Part shown: piece by piece, positions 24,816 through 36,239 of the stretch
How the letters are laid out: the number at the start of each line of letters is the position of its first letter
Position numbering within the stretch: the first letter of the stretch is position 1
Source of the DNA: Sinonovacula constricta
Taxonomy: Eukaryota; Mollusca; Bivalvia; Cardiida; Solecurtidae
Assembly: GCA_007844125.1 (NCBI GenBank)
Contig: CM017558.1
Location: 47,502,164 to 47,566,163, forward strand
Reading direction: 5' to 3'
Length of the DNA: 64,000 nt
Made by a program: the position numbers and the translations under genes
The notes under the pieces: model-generated
Database searches by the model: none
What the model saw: the letters and a program-made list of their open reading frames with translations, nothing else
What the model was told of the DNA's origin: nothing

Positions 24816-25055
24816 GTAAACCTGTGCTAGTATTGGTTAGAGTCACCGACTTGTAACTCTTAAGCCCCTCACCCCATGTGTTCGAATCCAGTTCTAGGTG
24901 AGATCTTTCAGTTGGGAGGTTTTCCAGCTAACCTACAGTGCATAGAAGTTCTTCTTAGACATTACTCTGGGGTCTTCCTCCACCAATAATTAGCTGGACA
25001 TGACAATACAAGAAAAGCATTGATGCAAAGCATCAAAGGGCGACGCAACAATGAA
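24816..25055 (+). mobile_element. tRNA-derived SINE, nearly full length
   Basis: Best SINE in the window. Box A-like TGGTTAGAGTC (24834-24844) and a perfect box B GTTCGAATCC (24880-24889) make the tRNA-like head. The body has GTGAGATCTTTCAGTTGGGA, then CTCTGGGGTCTTCCTCCACC and AATAATTAGCTGGA. The body order agrees with an abundant bivalve SINE that I know from memory. It lies 200 bp from the minus-strand copy. Confidence 0.75.
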
Positions 25056-25287
25056 AATTAATATTTATTAGAAAATTAATGATGACTGGTTTAAATTATT
25101 AAGTAAACATTAAAATTACTGGAACGATTTTTGGTATATAAGGCTACTTATATGTACGATCCTGAGAAAGGGACAAACATGTCTTCAGTAACAAGTATAA
25201 CTGTCAGATGTACATTAATGTTTAGAAATTAAAAAAGTAAAAATACCTTGTTTGTGTGGAAGTTACAAACAAAGAATAAATACAAAT

Positions 25288-25445
25288 AAATAATAAAAAG
25301 AACACAACACCATTTACCAAATTAGGACCCATATGTTGAATACCTGTAAATCGCAAAACTTCAGAAATTCGGAACACCTCATCCATTTTTGCTCACCTAT
25401 TCTCTAGCAAGACCGAGAATGGCCGAGGAGATGCTCGCAAATGCA
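25288..25445 (+). repeat. Direct duplication, copy A (CpG-decayed)
   Basis: Aligns over about 150 bp with copy B at 25867-26015, roughly three quarters identical, offset 572 bp. At several places where B has CpG, A has TG or CA (for instance ACCCATATGTTG against ACCCGTACGTTG). It ends in GAGAATGGCCGAGGAG, an ATG (25419) in good translation context, but the frame closes after 15 codons. This looks like an older or methylated copy of B. Confidence 0.6.
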
Positions 25446-25605
25446 TTTTTAAAGCGTCGCCAATAACTGATTAATAATCTTAATCAATAATAAAAATAAT
25501 TAACATTTGTTATTGATCAATATCTTTTGTCTGTTTAAATGTTTCTTTTGTTATATTTATTGTAAAAACAAAGAAGAAAAAAGTCACAGAAAAAGTTTGT
25601 TAATT

Positions 25606-25673
25606 GGGATGGCATTTGATCTCTGGAGACCGTTAATACCAGATCAAGTCCATAACCACTGCGCCATTCCACG
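25606..25673 (-). mobile_element. tRNA-like SINE head, minus strand
   Basis: The minus strand carries a perfect box A, TGGCGCAGTGG (25656-25666), and a degraded box B around 25611-25623 (GAGATCAAATGCC). Spacing fits a tRNA. It sits between the two copies of the 572-bp direct duplication. No intact tRNA fold, so a SINE head or tRNA pseudogene. Confidence 0.5.
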
Positions 25674-25866
25674 ATTGTCATCTGCATCTGAGTAAAATTG
25701 ATTTTTTGTATAACATGCCACTACAGATGCTATCGATCTATTTTAAGAAATAGAGAAAATAGTAAATTTTAAACGAATAACAAATAGTTTTTTTATAAGA
25801 TTTATAAACATATTAATACAAAGAACAACTTTACATATAATCATACTGCATACTCACTATAGTTAT

Positions 25867-26015
25867 ATAATAAAAAGAACATCATTTACCGAAAAACGAC
25901 CCGTACGTTGGGAATGTGTAAATCGCGAAACTTCCGGAATTCTGAACGCCTTGTCCATTTTTCCTCGATCATTCTCTAGCTAGAACGAGAATGTCCGAGG
26001 ACATCCGCTCGCATG
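25867..26015 (+). repeat. Direct duplication, copy B (CpG-retaining, promoter-like)
   Basis: Partner of copy A. It keeps about ten CpGs, including an ETS-type site ACTTCCGG (25930-25937) that reads ACTTCAGA in A. An ATG at 25991 in the context ACGAGAATGT opens 71 codons (MSEDIRSHVQ...) to 26206. I do not recognise that peptide. The arrangement could be a duplicated promoter plus start region, but no splice donor or further exon is seen. Confidence 0.5.
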
Positions 26016-27400
26016 TACAATTTTTTTTTAGCATTCCATATATAGGCGGCACGCTCCAGCGCGTCCACAATGACCAAAACTGTGTCAGTGCATTGTCACA
26101 AAAAACAAAACAAACAGGTCTAGCCAGGAAGTTCTGGAAAGACACAATTAAAGAGGACCTCCTAGCTTCACAGACAAATGTGCAACCAAAAAAACACTGG
26201 AGATGACTAATAAGCATACAATGATGATAGTAAATCAATTAATTGAATTCCATATTCAACACATAACTTTTTGCATAGAACTGACCGATGAATGTTTAAA
26301 TACCAATGACTACTGGGCTTAAATATATGGGCATTATTTGTGATAATATGTTATATATTGATATACAGCTTGATTTAACAAGATAACACTATTGTCATGT
26401 ATATGTTTTCCAATAAAAATAGCTACATACTCATAAATCATTATTTTTACACTATATAAATTACTTAAAAACAAAAAACAAAGATGACTTACTTTCAAAA
26501 ATAAGAGTTTTTGATATTTAGCAATATTGTATGAACCTTAAACTCACTTAGACCTTAAGATGTTACAAACTTTGCTAAAATTAAAAGGCAGGAAAAGTCT
26601 CATTTCACTTTTGTCTTGAATTGCAAAAAACATTTACTGCCAACACAAGAAATGGATTTACCTTATTACTTTAGAATCTACAAGTCTTTGCATAAATCTT
26701 TACCATTCACCTTTCTTGTAAATGTGTAAGATATTTAAATGACTGAAATAATGCAAAAGGTTGTGAATGGAACCACTAAAAAGCATTTAAAACACACCTT
26801 ATTCAAAACAGTAATCTTTTCTTTGCATATTCACTTGTGAACCTTTATCTTTTTAAATATGACATACACCTGTATAACATTTATACCTGTAAATTACACC
26901 TGTATTGATCAAAAAGGAGTGCAAAAATATCTACAGTTGCTAACATTTAACTCTTAATAAAGTAAGAAATGGGATTTGGCTATGTTCATGTTAATGAATA
27001 TGACAATTAAACTCAAACAAACTTCTTAGCTAATAAAAAGTGTAAGACAAAAAAAGCAAAGTAACGTTTAACTTTTAACTACATCAGGTATGAGATAGCA
27101 AGGCATAACTTTCAACCACATCATCAGGTAAGAAGTTAAGCAAATATTGTTAAGTTCTTGTTCAAATGCTGCTTTAAATGTGAATTTCAACAAGAAACCA
27201 AAACTGAACTTTGCTCTATAACCACAAGGTTTTGAAATTTTCTAATCATACCGAAAGGTCCTATGTTTTCATGTCCTGGATAAGTATTAAATTAAGCTAA
27301 GAATATGACAAAAAATCAAATAGAACAATTTAATATGCATCCTTTATGTTTTTTTGTGTATATTTTTAACTGTTTAACATTTTGGAAGAATGTTTACCAC
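26016..27400. other. No further gene evidence
   Basis: Includes the rest of the 71-codon frame (to 26206) and then AT-rich sequence with no supported feature. Confidence 0.45.
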
Positions 27401-27570
27401 CCATAGAAAACTATCTTCACAGAAACAGTGATGCAACCTACTGGTCTCATAGAAGAACTTCGGACAGGTGTTGGCCTTACCTGGGACTCAAACCCAAGTG
27501 GTGGACAGCTCAGAGTTTCAAGTCAGAGATTAAGCTCTGACCATCACCTCAAGTGCCCTCGCTCAGGCAA
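27400..27570 (-). mobile_element. tRNA-derived SINE, minus strand
   Basis: The minus strand has box A-like TGATGGTCAGAGC and box B-like GGTTTGAGTCC (27484-27494), separated by a longer insert than in the other copies. Downstream it shares AGAAGTTCTTCT-like sequence with the SINE at 24816. Diverged. Confidence 0.55.
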
Positions 27571-27940
27571 ACTATCTTTCACCATCTAAAAAATCTAGAG
27601 ATCTCAAACGTAAAGGTGTCTCTGTCAATTCAATGCCAGCTGAATCATACACACAACCTTCACTCTGCCATAAACCCAACCTTATCTGGCAAGATCCACT
27701 CTCAAATGAGCCATAACTCATTTGATGTTCATATCATTTACATATTTTATTGAGGTAACACTGAATACAGAGACAATTTCTTATACAAATGGAGTTTAAT
27801 AAAATGATAATGCAAAAAAGTTCAGTCGTAATTTGGCCAAACCTTTTATCTTGGACAAAAAACTTGAAGGTATAACGAGAAAAAGAGGAACTTGAAAAAA
27901 ATTATGTTTTCTTTATGTTGTTATTCAGAAAATGTGATTA

Positions 27941-28096
27941 GTTAAATGAGAGTTTAGGAAACAATCAGCAAGGGAGAGCTGATTAAATGAGAGTTTAGGA
28001 AACAATCAGCAAGGAGAGCTGATTAAATGAGAGTTAAGGAAACAGTCAGCAAGGAGAGCTGATTAAATGAGAGTTTAGGAAACAATCAGCAAGGGA
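27941..28096. repeat. 40-bp minisatellite, about 4 copies
   Basis: Units contain GATTAAATGAGAGTTTAGGA, AACAATCAGCAAGG and AGAGCT. Copies differ by one or two bases. Confidence 0.9.
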
Positions 28097-29403
28097 CAGT
28101 TAATATACTTTTACATAACTTAACTAAATTTTATACACAGATTCAATTCATTTCAAAACTAAGGTACACTGTAAGTAAATATATTTTTGTTTTATGTATA
28201 CTTTAAAATTAAAATGCAATAATAAATATCATTTACAGATGCATATAAGTAAGATTTAAATTATATTTGTACTAGATATTAAACAACATTGTTCTTTCAA
28301 AATTAAGTCCTCTAAGTACTTTTCTAAGTTAATTATGCATCAGAACAAAAATTTCATTTTTTTTTTAAATATTTTTTCTCAACAAATCTTTTTTTCAATC
28401 ACACAACAAAACTCATCCTTTCCTTTCAGAGAGTACATCAACTGATGTGTGTTATCTAAGATTCCTGTGTGATGATGACTGGTTTGTTTGTACTGACATT
28501 AACCCTACCTAGTATTAAATGGCAAGGTTCAGGCAAGCCCCTAAATTCTTTATGTGTTTACTTTCAGATAAGAAAAGTAATTTATCAAAATTATATTGAA
28601 ATTGTCCCACCATGCTCTAGCCCCCCACATTGCATGAGTGTGTAATGGACTTTGTGATATGTTAACAACATTCTTGTGATATTTATATGAGTTTGAAATG
28701 CATATATAGGTAGTGGTCATGTTTTAAGACTTGGAAAGGAATCTCTCTGTTGATCTATGTGTTAATAATGCACATACTATTTTGAAAAGCATCTGTATGC
28801 CATGCACATATAACATTTTTTAACATATCTTAGTGTTGGACTTATTTAAGATAAATAAAAGGCATCTTTGTGTTGTATTCACATTAAAATTTAAAAATGC
28901 ATCTATAAGTTAATCCTTTTGTTTATGATGAAAGATTGTTAAGAGTTTTTATTAAATGAACTCATAAAACGATTTTTAAAGGTGTCAATGTGTTGTAGTC
29001 ATGTAAGCTTTTTAAAGGCAGTCATTAATCAATAAAGTGAAACCGATTATTTTTTTATTAAATTAATTTAATATACATATAAAGTTAATGAGTAATACTT
29101 GTTACTAGTAATTATAGAAATACAACAGTAAATTCCAATTAACAATCTCAATAACAAGTGATCCATTGTCAGAGAAGCAACAGAAGTACCAATTTTGCAC
29201 TCACTTTAAAAATGAAATTCTGACGAAATTAGGGAATGGCCTAGATTTTACAGGCTCATTATGTTTGAACATGGTAATGTAGCCATTAGACACCAGCTCA
29301 GTATAATCAATAATGAGTACTGCAGACACCATAACATCTCATACAGACAACCCCAGGCTCCCTGGGAGCAAGCGCCATCCTCATTGGCTACTGACTCTAT
29401 AAC
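28097..29403. other. No gene seen
   Basis: AT-rich sequence. Open frame from 29261 lacks any recognisable domain. Confidence 0.45.
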
Positions 29404-29440
29404 AGACCAATTACAGACCAATTACAGACCAATTACAGAG
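29404..29440. repeat. Triple 11-bp repeat, each with CCAAT
   Basis: CAGACCAATTA occurs three times in tandem, just right of an ATTGG (CCAAT on the other strand) at about 29384. Could be a small NF-Y-type cluster, or just a short repeat. Confidence 0.6.
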
Positions 29441-29817
29441 CACACAAATGTCAGTGGTTCTGATTTGTCTAAAACCTTGTTTTGGTCTGTCTGACTTAAA
29501 TAACTTTACTATAACAGTAAATGATAATATTTTATTTACTTAACTTTTCTAAAACTTACACAACTTTTCTTAAACTTTATATTATAAAATAATCTTTCAT
29601 ATGCTTTGAAAACAACTGCTTATTTAGTCTGATTAGTTTAAGTTATACTTTGTCTACTGTCAATGATAAAATTCATGGCAAGTAACTAAGTCTAATTATG
29701 TTCATTAAAGTTCAAATATTTTATTGTTGATTAAATATTAAATAAATTAAGCATAACTGCATTTAAACAACAATAAATCTGGACACTTTTGCACATTACA
29801 CACATAACAATACCACT

Positions 29818-29925
29818 TTTAAGTGACAGTACCAATTTAAATGATGATACCAATTTAATAATAATAGTGAATACAAATTTAAGTGACAGTATCAAATTAA
29901 ATGATGATACCAATTTAAACTGTAT
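29818..29925. repeat. 60-bp direct repeat, 2 partial copies
   Basis: TTTAAGTGACAGTACCAATT and TTTAAGTGACAGTATCAAAT start 60 bp apart and both continue into AATGATGATACCAATTTAA. Confidence 0.8.
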
Positions 29926-30049
29926 CCTACAAAAAAACTGTATTTCCAAACTTCTGTTAAGTGTTATGGTAACTGTTTCATACAAGAATATATATGACAA
30001 AGTCCTATGAGCATTGAAACATATACCAACATTTGAAAAGGTTTATCAT

Positions 30050-30380
30050 TGATATTTTCCAAATAAATTTGGTCATAATTTTTTTATTCACAATTATTTT
30101 ACCCAAGCTATTTCCCATATAACTTAAAACCATATAAATTACAATAATTATTTTATATACAATTATTTTACCATAGTTATTTTCCATACAATTTTACAAA
30201 AAATATTTTAACACAACAATTTTACAACAGTTATTTCCTATAAAACTTTTAAAATAATTATTTCATACACAATTATTTACCAATGCTATATATCCCATAT
30301 TACTTAAGCTATTTCCACATATGATTTTTACCATAAATATATCACACAATTGTTTTTTCAAAATTATTTTTCCATTAAAC
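30050..30380. repeat. Degenerate AT-rich repeat of CAATTATTTTACC-type blocks
   Basis: Irregularly spaced AATTATTTTACC, TATTTCC(C)ATA and ACTTAA blocks recur. No fixed period could be set by eye. Confidence 0.5.
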
Positions 30381-31304
30381 ATATTTAATTACCTGTATTT
30401 CTTGTTTTCTTAGTATTATTTCATAAAAAGAAATTGTACAACCAGCTTCTTATAAAATGTTAACTTGCATTAAGTTTTAAAGTTTGTAGCAAAAACAACT
30501 TATTTCTGAAAAAAAACTGCCATCAAGTAACAATTCTTATTAAAATATCAAAGAAATCAAAACAGTACACTGAATATAGTACCCTGACAGAGTTGTAAAA
30601 GACAATCTATGCATGTATGAGTTGATAACCCCACTCTCTAAGTGCAGTTTTACAACACAACGAAAGAGCAACAAGAAAAGATCACTTATTACGCATTCAG
30701 CATTATCATTTACATAATGACAATGGTCCTATATGCAACTGGAGCCTATAATTATGGTAAAGAAGGCAAGCTGAACCTTTCCAGAGTACCTTTCTTCATG
30801 GGCTGGTAACATCTGATACCTGACCATGGTGTCATCCTGCATAAAAATGTGTCATTGACACTGTTCAGTATAAAAGACTAAAACCTTCTCCAAAGCCTTA
30901 TTATGCTATATTCATGAATACACCAGAGTTTATTTGCTTAAAGGTTACAAAACCTATTGATAGAGGGAAAGCATTAAAAAGTTACATCCTGGTCAGACAG
31001 TTCCCATCAGAAGTTGGACGATCAAGATCAGGGCTGTTTACTGCAACATTGTCTTAAGCGGCTACGATTTCAGGTGTACAAATGTAGTTTGATTTTACTC
31101 AGAAACTAAGACTCAAACATTTCCTTTAAATATTGCATCTGTTTTGTTTGTTAAATATGTCCATATAAGATCAGTCATCTGGAGATGGTGTTTAAGCAGA
31201 CACAATGCTATCTTTGCTGTGATAGCATTCATGAATAACCTTAACAAGATACCACTTCTATCCTGATGTTTGACCAGCATTCATGAAGCTTCCCTTTTAG
31301 CAAG

Positions 31305-31795
31305 GGAGCTAAGCCAATGAGAGCTATACCAGTAGTAGTTGTTTTTATGCAAGTGAAGGCTGTACCAGTTGGAACAATTCCAGTGGGAGTTTGCCAGTGG
31401 AAGCTATGCCAGTAAGAGCAATGCCAATGGGAGCTATGCCAGTAAGAGCAATGCCAGTGGGAGCTATGCCAATGGGAGCTATGCCAGTAAGAGCAATGCC
31501 AATTGGAGCTATGCCAGTAAGAGCTATGCCAATGGGAGCTATGCCAGTAGAAACTAAGCAAGTGGAAGCTATGCCAATGAGAGCTGTTTCAGTGAGAGAA
31601 ATGCCGATGTGAGCTATGGCAGGAGGGCTATGCCAGTGAGAGTTATGCTGAACCGAGCTATGGCAGGAGAGCTATGCCATTAGAAACTATGTCAATTGGA
31701 GTATGCCAGTGGGAAATATGCCAATGGGACCTATGCCAGTGAGAGCTTTGCCCGAAGGAGATATGGATGGAGAGCTATGTTGAGGGGAGCTAGTT
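31305..31795. repeat. 15-bp minisatellite, about 30 copies
   Basis: Basic unit GCCAGTGGGAGCTAT. Core units run without indels from about 31386 to 31610, then 14-bp units appear and the array decays by about 31795. Because 15 is a multiple of three, three overlapping stop-free frames exist on the two strands (31369-31557 and 31391-31612 plus; 31241-31561 minus). That argues against any one being a gene. Confidence 0.95.
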
Positions 31796-32153
31796 CAGTC
31801 TGAACACCATTTTAGCTTCATTTATCTTTATATATGCAGGTAATTGTAGCCCAATAAAAAATAAATTATAACCCAGCATCAGATAAAAATTGTGAACAAC
31901 GAAAATATCTACTAACAACTATGCATCACATTTTCACAATAAAAACTAATTATTCATGTCTAACTTGAATTTTCTGAATGAATATTGATGACAGCTGTAA
32001 GTGCAATTTCCGCACTCTTCATCATGCATCATGCTGACAGCATCATTATTTCCAGTCCTGAATGCCAGTGCCACACTAAAGGTGAGAGATTTAAAAAATG
32101 TACTTATACCTGTCACTTGTATTCATAAAGGAAAGTCCGTGAGCAGGTGACTG

Positions 32154-32172
32154 GAGCGCACCCTGGTGGCAG
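32154..32172 (-). promoter_or_regulatory. Candidate CTCF binding site
   Basis: The minus strand reads CTGCCACCAGGGTGCGCTC. Against the bilaterian CTCF core CCASYAGRKGGCRSY it has 14 of 15 positions. It sits in a GC-raised block (about 32050-32290) inside AT-rich DNA. Binding is inferred only. Confidence 0.5.
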
Positions 32173-32290
32173 AATGATGAATTGTCGCGGATACAGTGTC
32201 TCTGCCATCCTATAGCCTCCGAGCACCATGGTGACACAGTGCCATTGTGTGGATCCTAATGTGGGCGGGACAAGGTGTGCTACAATTCAC

Positions 32291-34262
32291 GGGTACTTAT
32301 TGTTCACCATCAGTGTAGGTAATTAGTCACTAGTGTAAGCAAATGTTGGATCAAGTGCCCTACACATCATAAAACTGTCAAAGATATTTCTATACACCTT
32401 GCACCCTCTTTAGAAAGAAAAATGGTGAAGGGGTTGGTTGAGTTTAGAAAGATTAGAAAAATATTTGGAAGAGGAAAAATGTGACCAGCCGCAAACACTT
32501 AAAAGTAAACAGTCAAATAAAGCACCAGGATGCGACTGTATTAGGGAAATGTGCGGGAACATTCTCTCAATATAATAAAGTGTCTTTTATTGCATTAAAA
32601 CCATAACATGCTATTTTATAGCACCGAAAGCACACTTTAAGAGATATTTTATGATGCTCTCAATATTTAAGGTAGAGTAGGTGAACAAAGACATGAGTGT
32701 TTTATCGTTATCCTTTGCTGAGTCAATATCTATAAAAAGGACTTAGTCAACATTATGTGATCATTTTCCTTAACCACATCATAAAAAAAGTTATCAGCAA
32801 ATCACTTAATGCAATATTCAAATTTGCTGTGGTCATTACTTGTGACTACAATGTAACAACCACAAATCATTAGGCAAATGGTATTACTCACATTTTTTTC
32901 CTAAAATCAAATAAAGATATTTTACAAAAAGAAAAGGCATGCGAAAAAAAACTGCTTTAAGCTGGGAACGCATGTCATATTGAATACCTGGTCTGACAAC
33001 ATGCCAGCATTGTTAGGCTAGAAGATGGGGGGCTATTTTGCTACAAAACATTTTGTCACAATCCCAGTTTAAACACTCATTGTCAACATCAATTTTGCCT
33101 GTTCTTTATCTTAATAACTTACACAACCTACATAGGAACACTTCAAATGTTCCAGGTTTCGCCACTTCAGAAGGAATGTGCAGCTTGGGTTTCCCAGTTA
33201 TACGGCAATATGCATTCAGTTTGTATCAATGTGAAAAAACATTTGTTTCCTAATCAGCAAAGATTTAAGATTATTTTTTTGCTTAAAGATGGTATCTGAC
33301 AGTCTGAACCCAAGTTTTGTCTCTCATACATCCCAATAAATTATTGTAACATGAACAGATCTGGTGAAATGCCGCTTAATGTTGTCCTATATCCAAGTGA
33401 AATGTGACACATAACACACTACTACTCATTTTAAACAGGTATTTCCTATCTGCAACCATGCTGCTGAGTGTCTTTAATATAAGACTAACAGGGACTGCTT
33501 ACTTTTAAGATCACATTCTATAATCATTTGGGTAAATTGATGTGGCTTTGATAATCATTTTAACATGTAGCAGACATACCTTCATTGAGTTCATATAAAG
33601 ATTTGGAAAGAATGGATATTAAGGATGATTTTTTATCATTTGTACTGTCTACCATTATTGAGGTAGTGTTGAACATTTTCTTTGTTATACTTCATATTAG
33701 TTTATATAGAAATCATGCCCAGATTCCCCAAAACAGACATAATATGTTGTTACATGTATGTGATATAGGCCAACTACAAAATACTACTTTTAAAACCTTA
33801 AAGTGATTCTTTCTGATATTGTCAGAAACAACTGTTTTGGTTATGTCTTGAAATTAAGCTTTCTTACTAATATTATTATACTGAAAGAATGTAATAGGAT
33901 TTGAGTACAGAAAATAAATATGCCAATAAATGCCCTAAAATGACTGAAAATGAAGAACAAACTCACAGAAAAGCAAAGCCTCATGAATGTTTCTCATGAT
34001 TCAGGCTAGTACTTTTTTCATATAGAGTCGAAAGTATATTCAAGTGGGAATTGTTTTGAATATTAAAGTTTGGCAGTGAAATATTCAATAATTTTTATCA
34101 ACTTAAGTAGTAGAAAAGGACTTCAATGAAATGTTTATACTAAAATCTGATAGGGTTGCCTTAAATGGTTTGGGGTCTTCGGTTCATCTCCACGTATCAA
34201 TTCAATCACAGATACAATATTATTTAGTTGCCAGACTAAAGAAAAGTATTCTTTTCAAACAT

Positions 34263-34265
<3 letters not shown>
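32291..34265. other. No gene seen
   Basis: AT-rich sequence. Frames at 33038-33253 and 33585-33806 are short, unrecognised and lack splice support. Confidence 0.45.

Positions 34266-34342
<77 letters not shown>
34266..34342. repeat. Long (TA)n microsatellite
   Basis: About 38 uninterrupted TA dinucleotides. Length is likely to vary between individuals and may be collapsed in assembly. Confidence 0.97.
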
Positions 34343-34348
<6 letters not shown>

Positions 34349-34469
34349 CCAAAGAAAATCTTATGCAAAGTACTATCTGATATCACGTTCATAAAGAATC
34401 TTAGTTATTTTTTCTAACCTATATTAAGAACTTTCCTTAAATTTTGAAAAACACTTGGATTAAATAGCA

Positions 34470-36170
34470 TGGTAGCAGTGTGGTCTTACAGCAGAGTGGT
34501 CTTATAGCTGGTGGTCTTACAGCAGAGTGGTCTTATAGTAAGTGGTCTTACAGAAGAGTGGTTTTACAGCAAGTGGTCTTACAGCAGAGTTGTCTTATAG
34601 ATATTGGTCTTACAGCAGAGTGGTCGTATAGTAAGTGGTCTTACAGCAGAGTGGTCGTATAGTAAGTGGTCTTATAGCAGAGTGGTCTCAATACAGCAGA
34701 GTGGTCTTATAGTAAGTGGTCTTACAGCAGAGTGGTTTTACAGCAAGTGGTCTTACAGCAGAGTTGTCTTATAGCTAGTGGTCTTACAGCAGAGTGGTCG
34801 TATAGTAAGTGGTCTTACAGCAGAGTGGTCTTACAGCAGAGTGGTCTTATAGCAGAGTGGTCTTACAGCTAGTGGTCATATAGCTGAGTGGCCTAATAGC
34901 TGAGTGGTCTTATAGCAGAGTGGTCTTACAGCTAGTGGTCTTATAGCAGAATGGCCTAATAGCTGAGTGGTCTAATAACTAAGTGGTCTTAAAGCAGTGT
35001 TGTCTTAAAGCTGAGTGGTCTTACAGCATAACAGATGAGTGGTCTAATAACAAAGTGATCTAAAAGATAGGCAGTCTTAAAGCTGTGTGGCCTTATAGCA
35101 GGTTAGGCTTATAACAGAGTGGCCAAACAGCTGGTTGGTCTTTTAGCAGAGTGGCTTAACAGCTGGGTGGTCTTATAGCAATGTGGCCTAACAGCAGAGG
35201 GGTGCTAATAACAGGGTGGCCTTATAAAAGAGTAGCTTAATAGCTGGCTGAGCTTATAGCAGTATGGCCTAACAGCAGAATGGTCTAATACCTGAGTGGT
35301 CATCTAGCAGTGTAGCTTAAAAGCAGGCAAAATGGCCTTATAGCAATAAGTCCTAATAACTGAGTGGTTTTGTAACAGTGTGGCCTGACAGCAGAGTGGT
35401 TCAACAGCTGAGTGGTCCTATAGTTGAATGGCCTAATAGCAGAGGGGCCAAAAAGCAAAGTGGCTTTATAGCAAAGTGGTGTGACAGCAGAGTGACATAA
35501 AAGCTGAGTGGTCACATAGCAGAGTGACCTACTAGCTGAGTGGCCCAGTAGCAGTGACCTCATAATGGAGTGACATTTTAACAGAGTGACCTAATAGCTG
35601 AGTGGCCTAAAAACTAAACAGCTTAGAAGCTGAGCAGCATAACAGCAGAGTGGTGTATAACGGGGTTGTTAAATAGATAAGAGGCCTAGAAGCATTATGA
35701 GTTAAAAACTAAGTGGCTTTATTGCATAGTCTAATCACTGGTTGGCCTTCATAGCAAAGTGACTTAAGAGCTGAGTGGTTTAATAACTGATCTCACAGGG
35801 TAAAGATCTCACAGAAGAGTATCTTAAAAGCAGAGTGAACTGACAGCTGAGTGGCATAACAGCAGAGAGAATCATAGAAGAGTTGCTAAATTGCAGGATG
35901 GCTATATAGCTGAGTGCTATAATAGTGTTATAGGCTATCAGCTGAGTGCCTTAATATCAAGAATTGGCTTTAAGCAGTGTAGTTTCATAGTAGAATGGTC
36001 AAATATTAAGTGGGGCTCCTGGCTGAGTGTCCTTTGAGCTGAATGACTTAACAGCTGACTGATCTTATGGCAGTGTCCTTTATTGCAATCTGGTCTAATA
36101 GTTCAGTGGGATAACGACTGGCCTTCTAGTCAGTGTTCTAAAAAGATAAGTGGTCAAACTGGACAGGTGG
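34470..36170. repeat. 16-bp minisatellite array of 1.7 kb, decaying rightward
   Basis: Units are AGCAGAGTGGTCTTAT-like, with AGCTGAGTGGCCTAAT variants. The left 600 bp is fairly regular. Beyond about 35600 units become ragged and are barely traceable by 36150. The plus frame at 34480-34662 and the minus frame at 35300-35563 are by-products. Confidence 0.92.
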
Positions 36171-36239
36171 CTTTAAATTAAGCCATCATCCAGTTTCTTC
36201 AGAACCCTGGATGGATCTGGAACTATGATCCACCTGTCC
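36161..36239. repeat. 10-bp perfect inverted repeat at the array edge
   Basis: GGACAGGTGG at 36161-36170 and its complement CCACCTGTCC at 36230-36239, separated by 59 bp. Could form a hairpin. Confidence 0.6.

Noticed and set aside
24830..24900. Functional tRNA gene at the SINE heads
   Set aside because: Box A and box B are present but stems do not pair well and the sequence continues into a SINE body.
29365..29390. Second CTCF site (minus strand, GATGGCGCTTG)
   Set aside because: Only the 3' half fits the consensus; the 5' CCASY part does not.
31241..31612. Three overlapping frames (HWHSSYWHSS-type on minus; NGSYASKSNA- and MPVRAMPMGA-type on plus) as repeat proteins
   Set aside because: All come from the same 15-bp array being stop-free in several frames on both strands. 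No start context, splice sites or flanking coding sequence.
34131..34394. Frame with a long YI repeat
   Set aside because: Translation of the (TA)n microsatellite.
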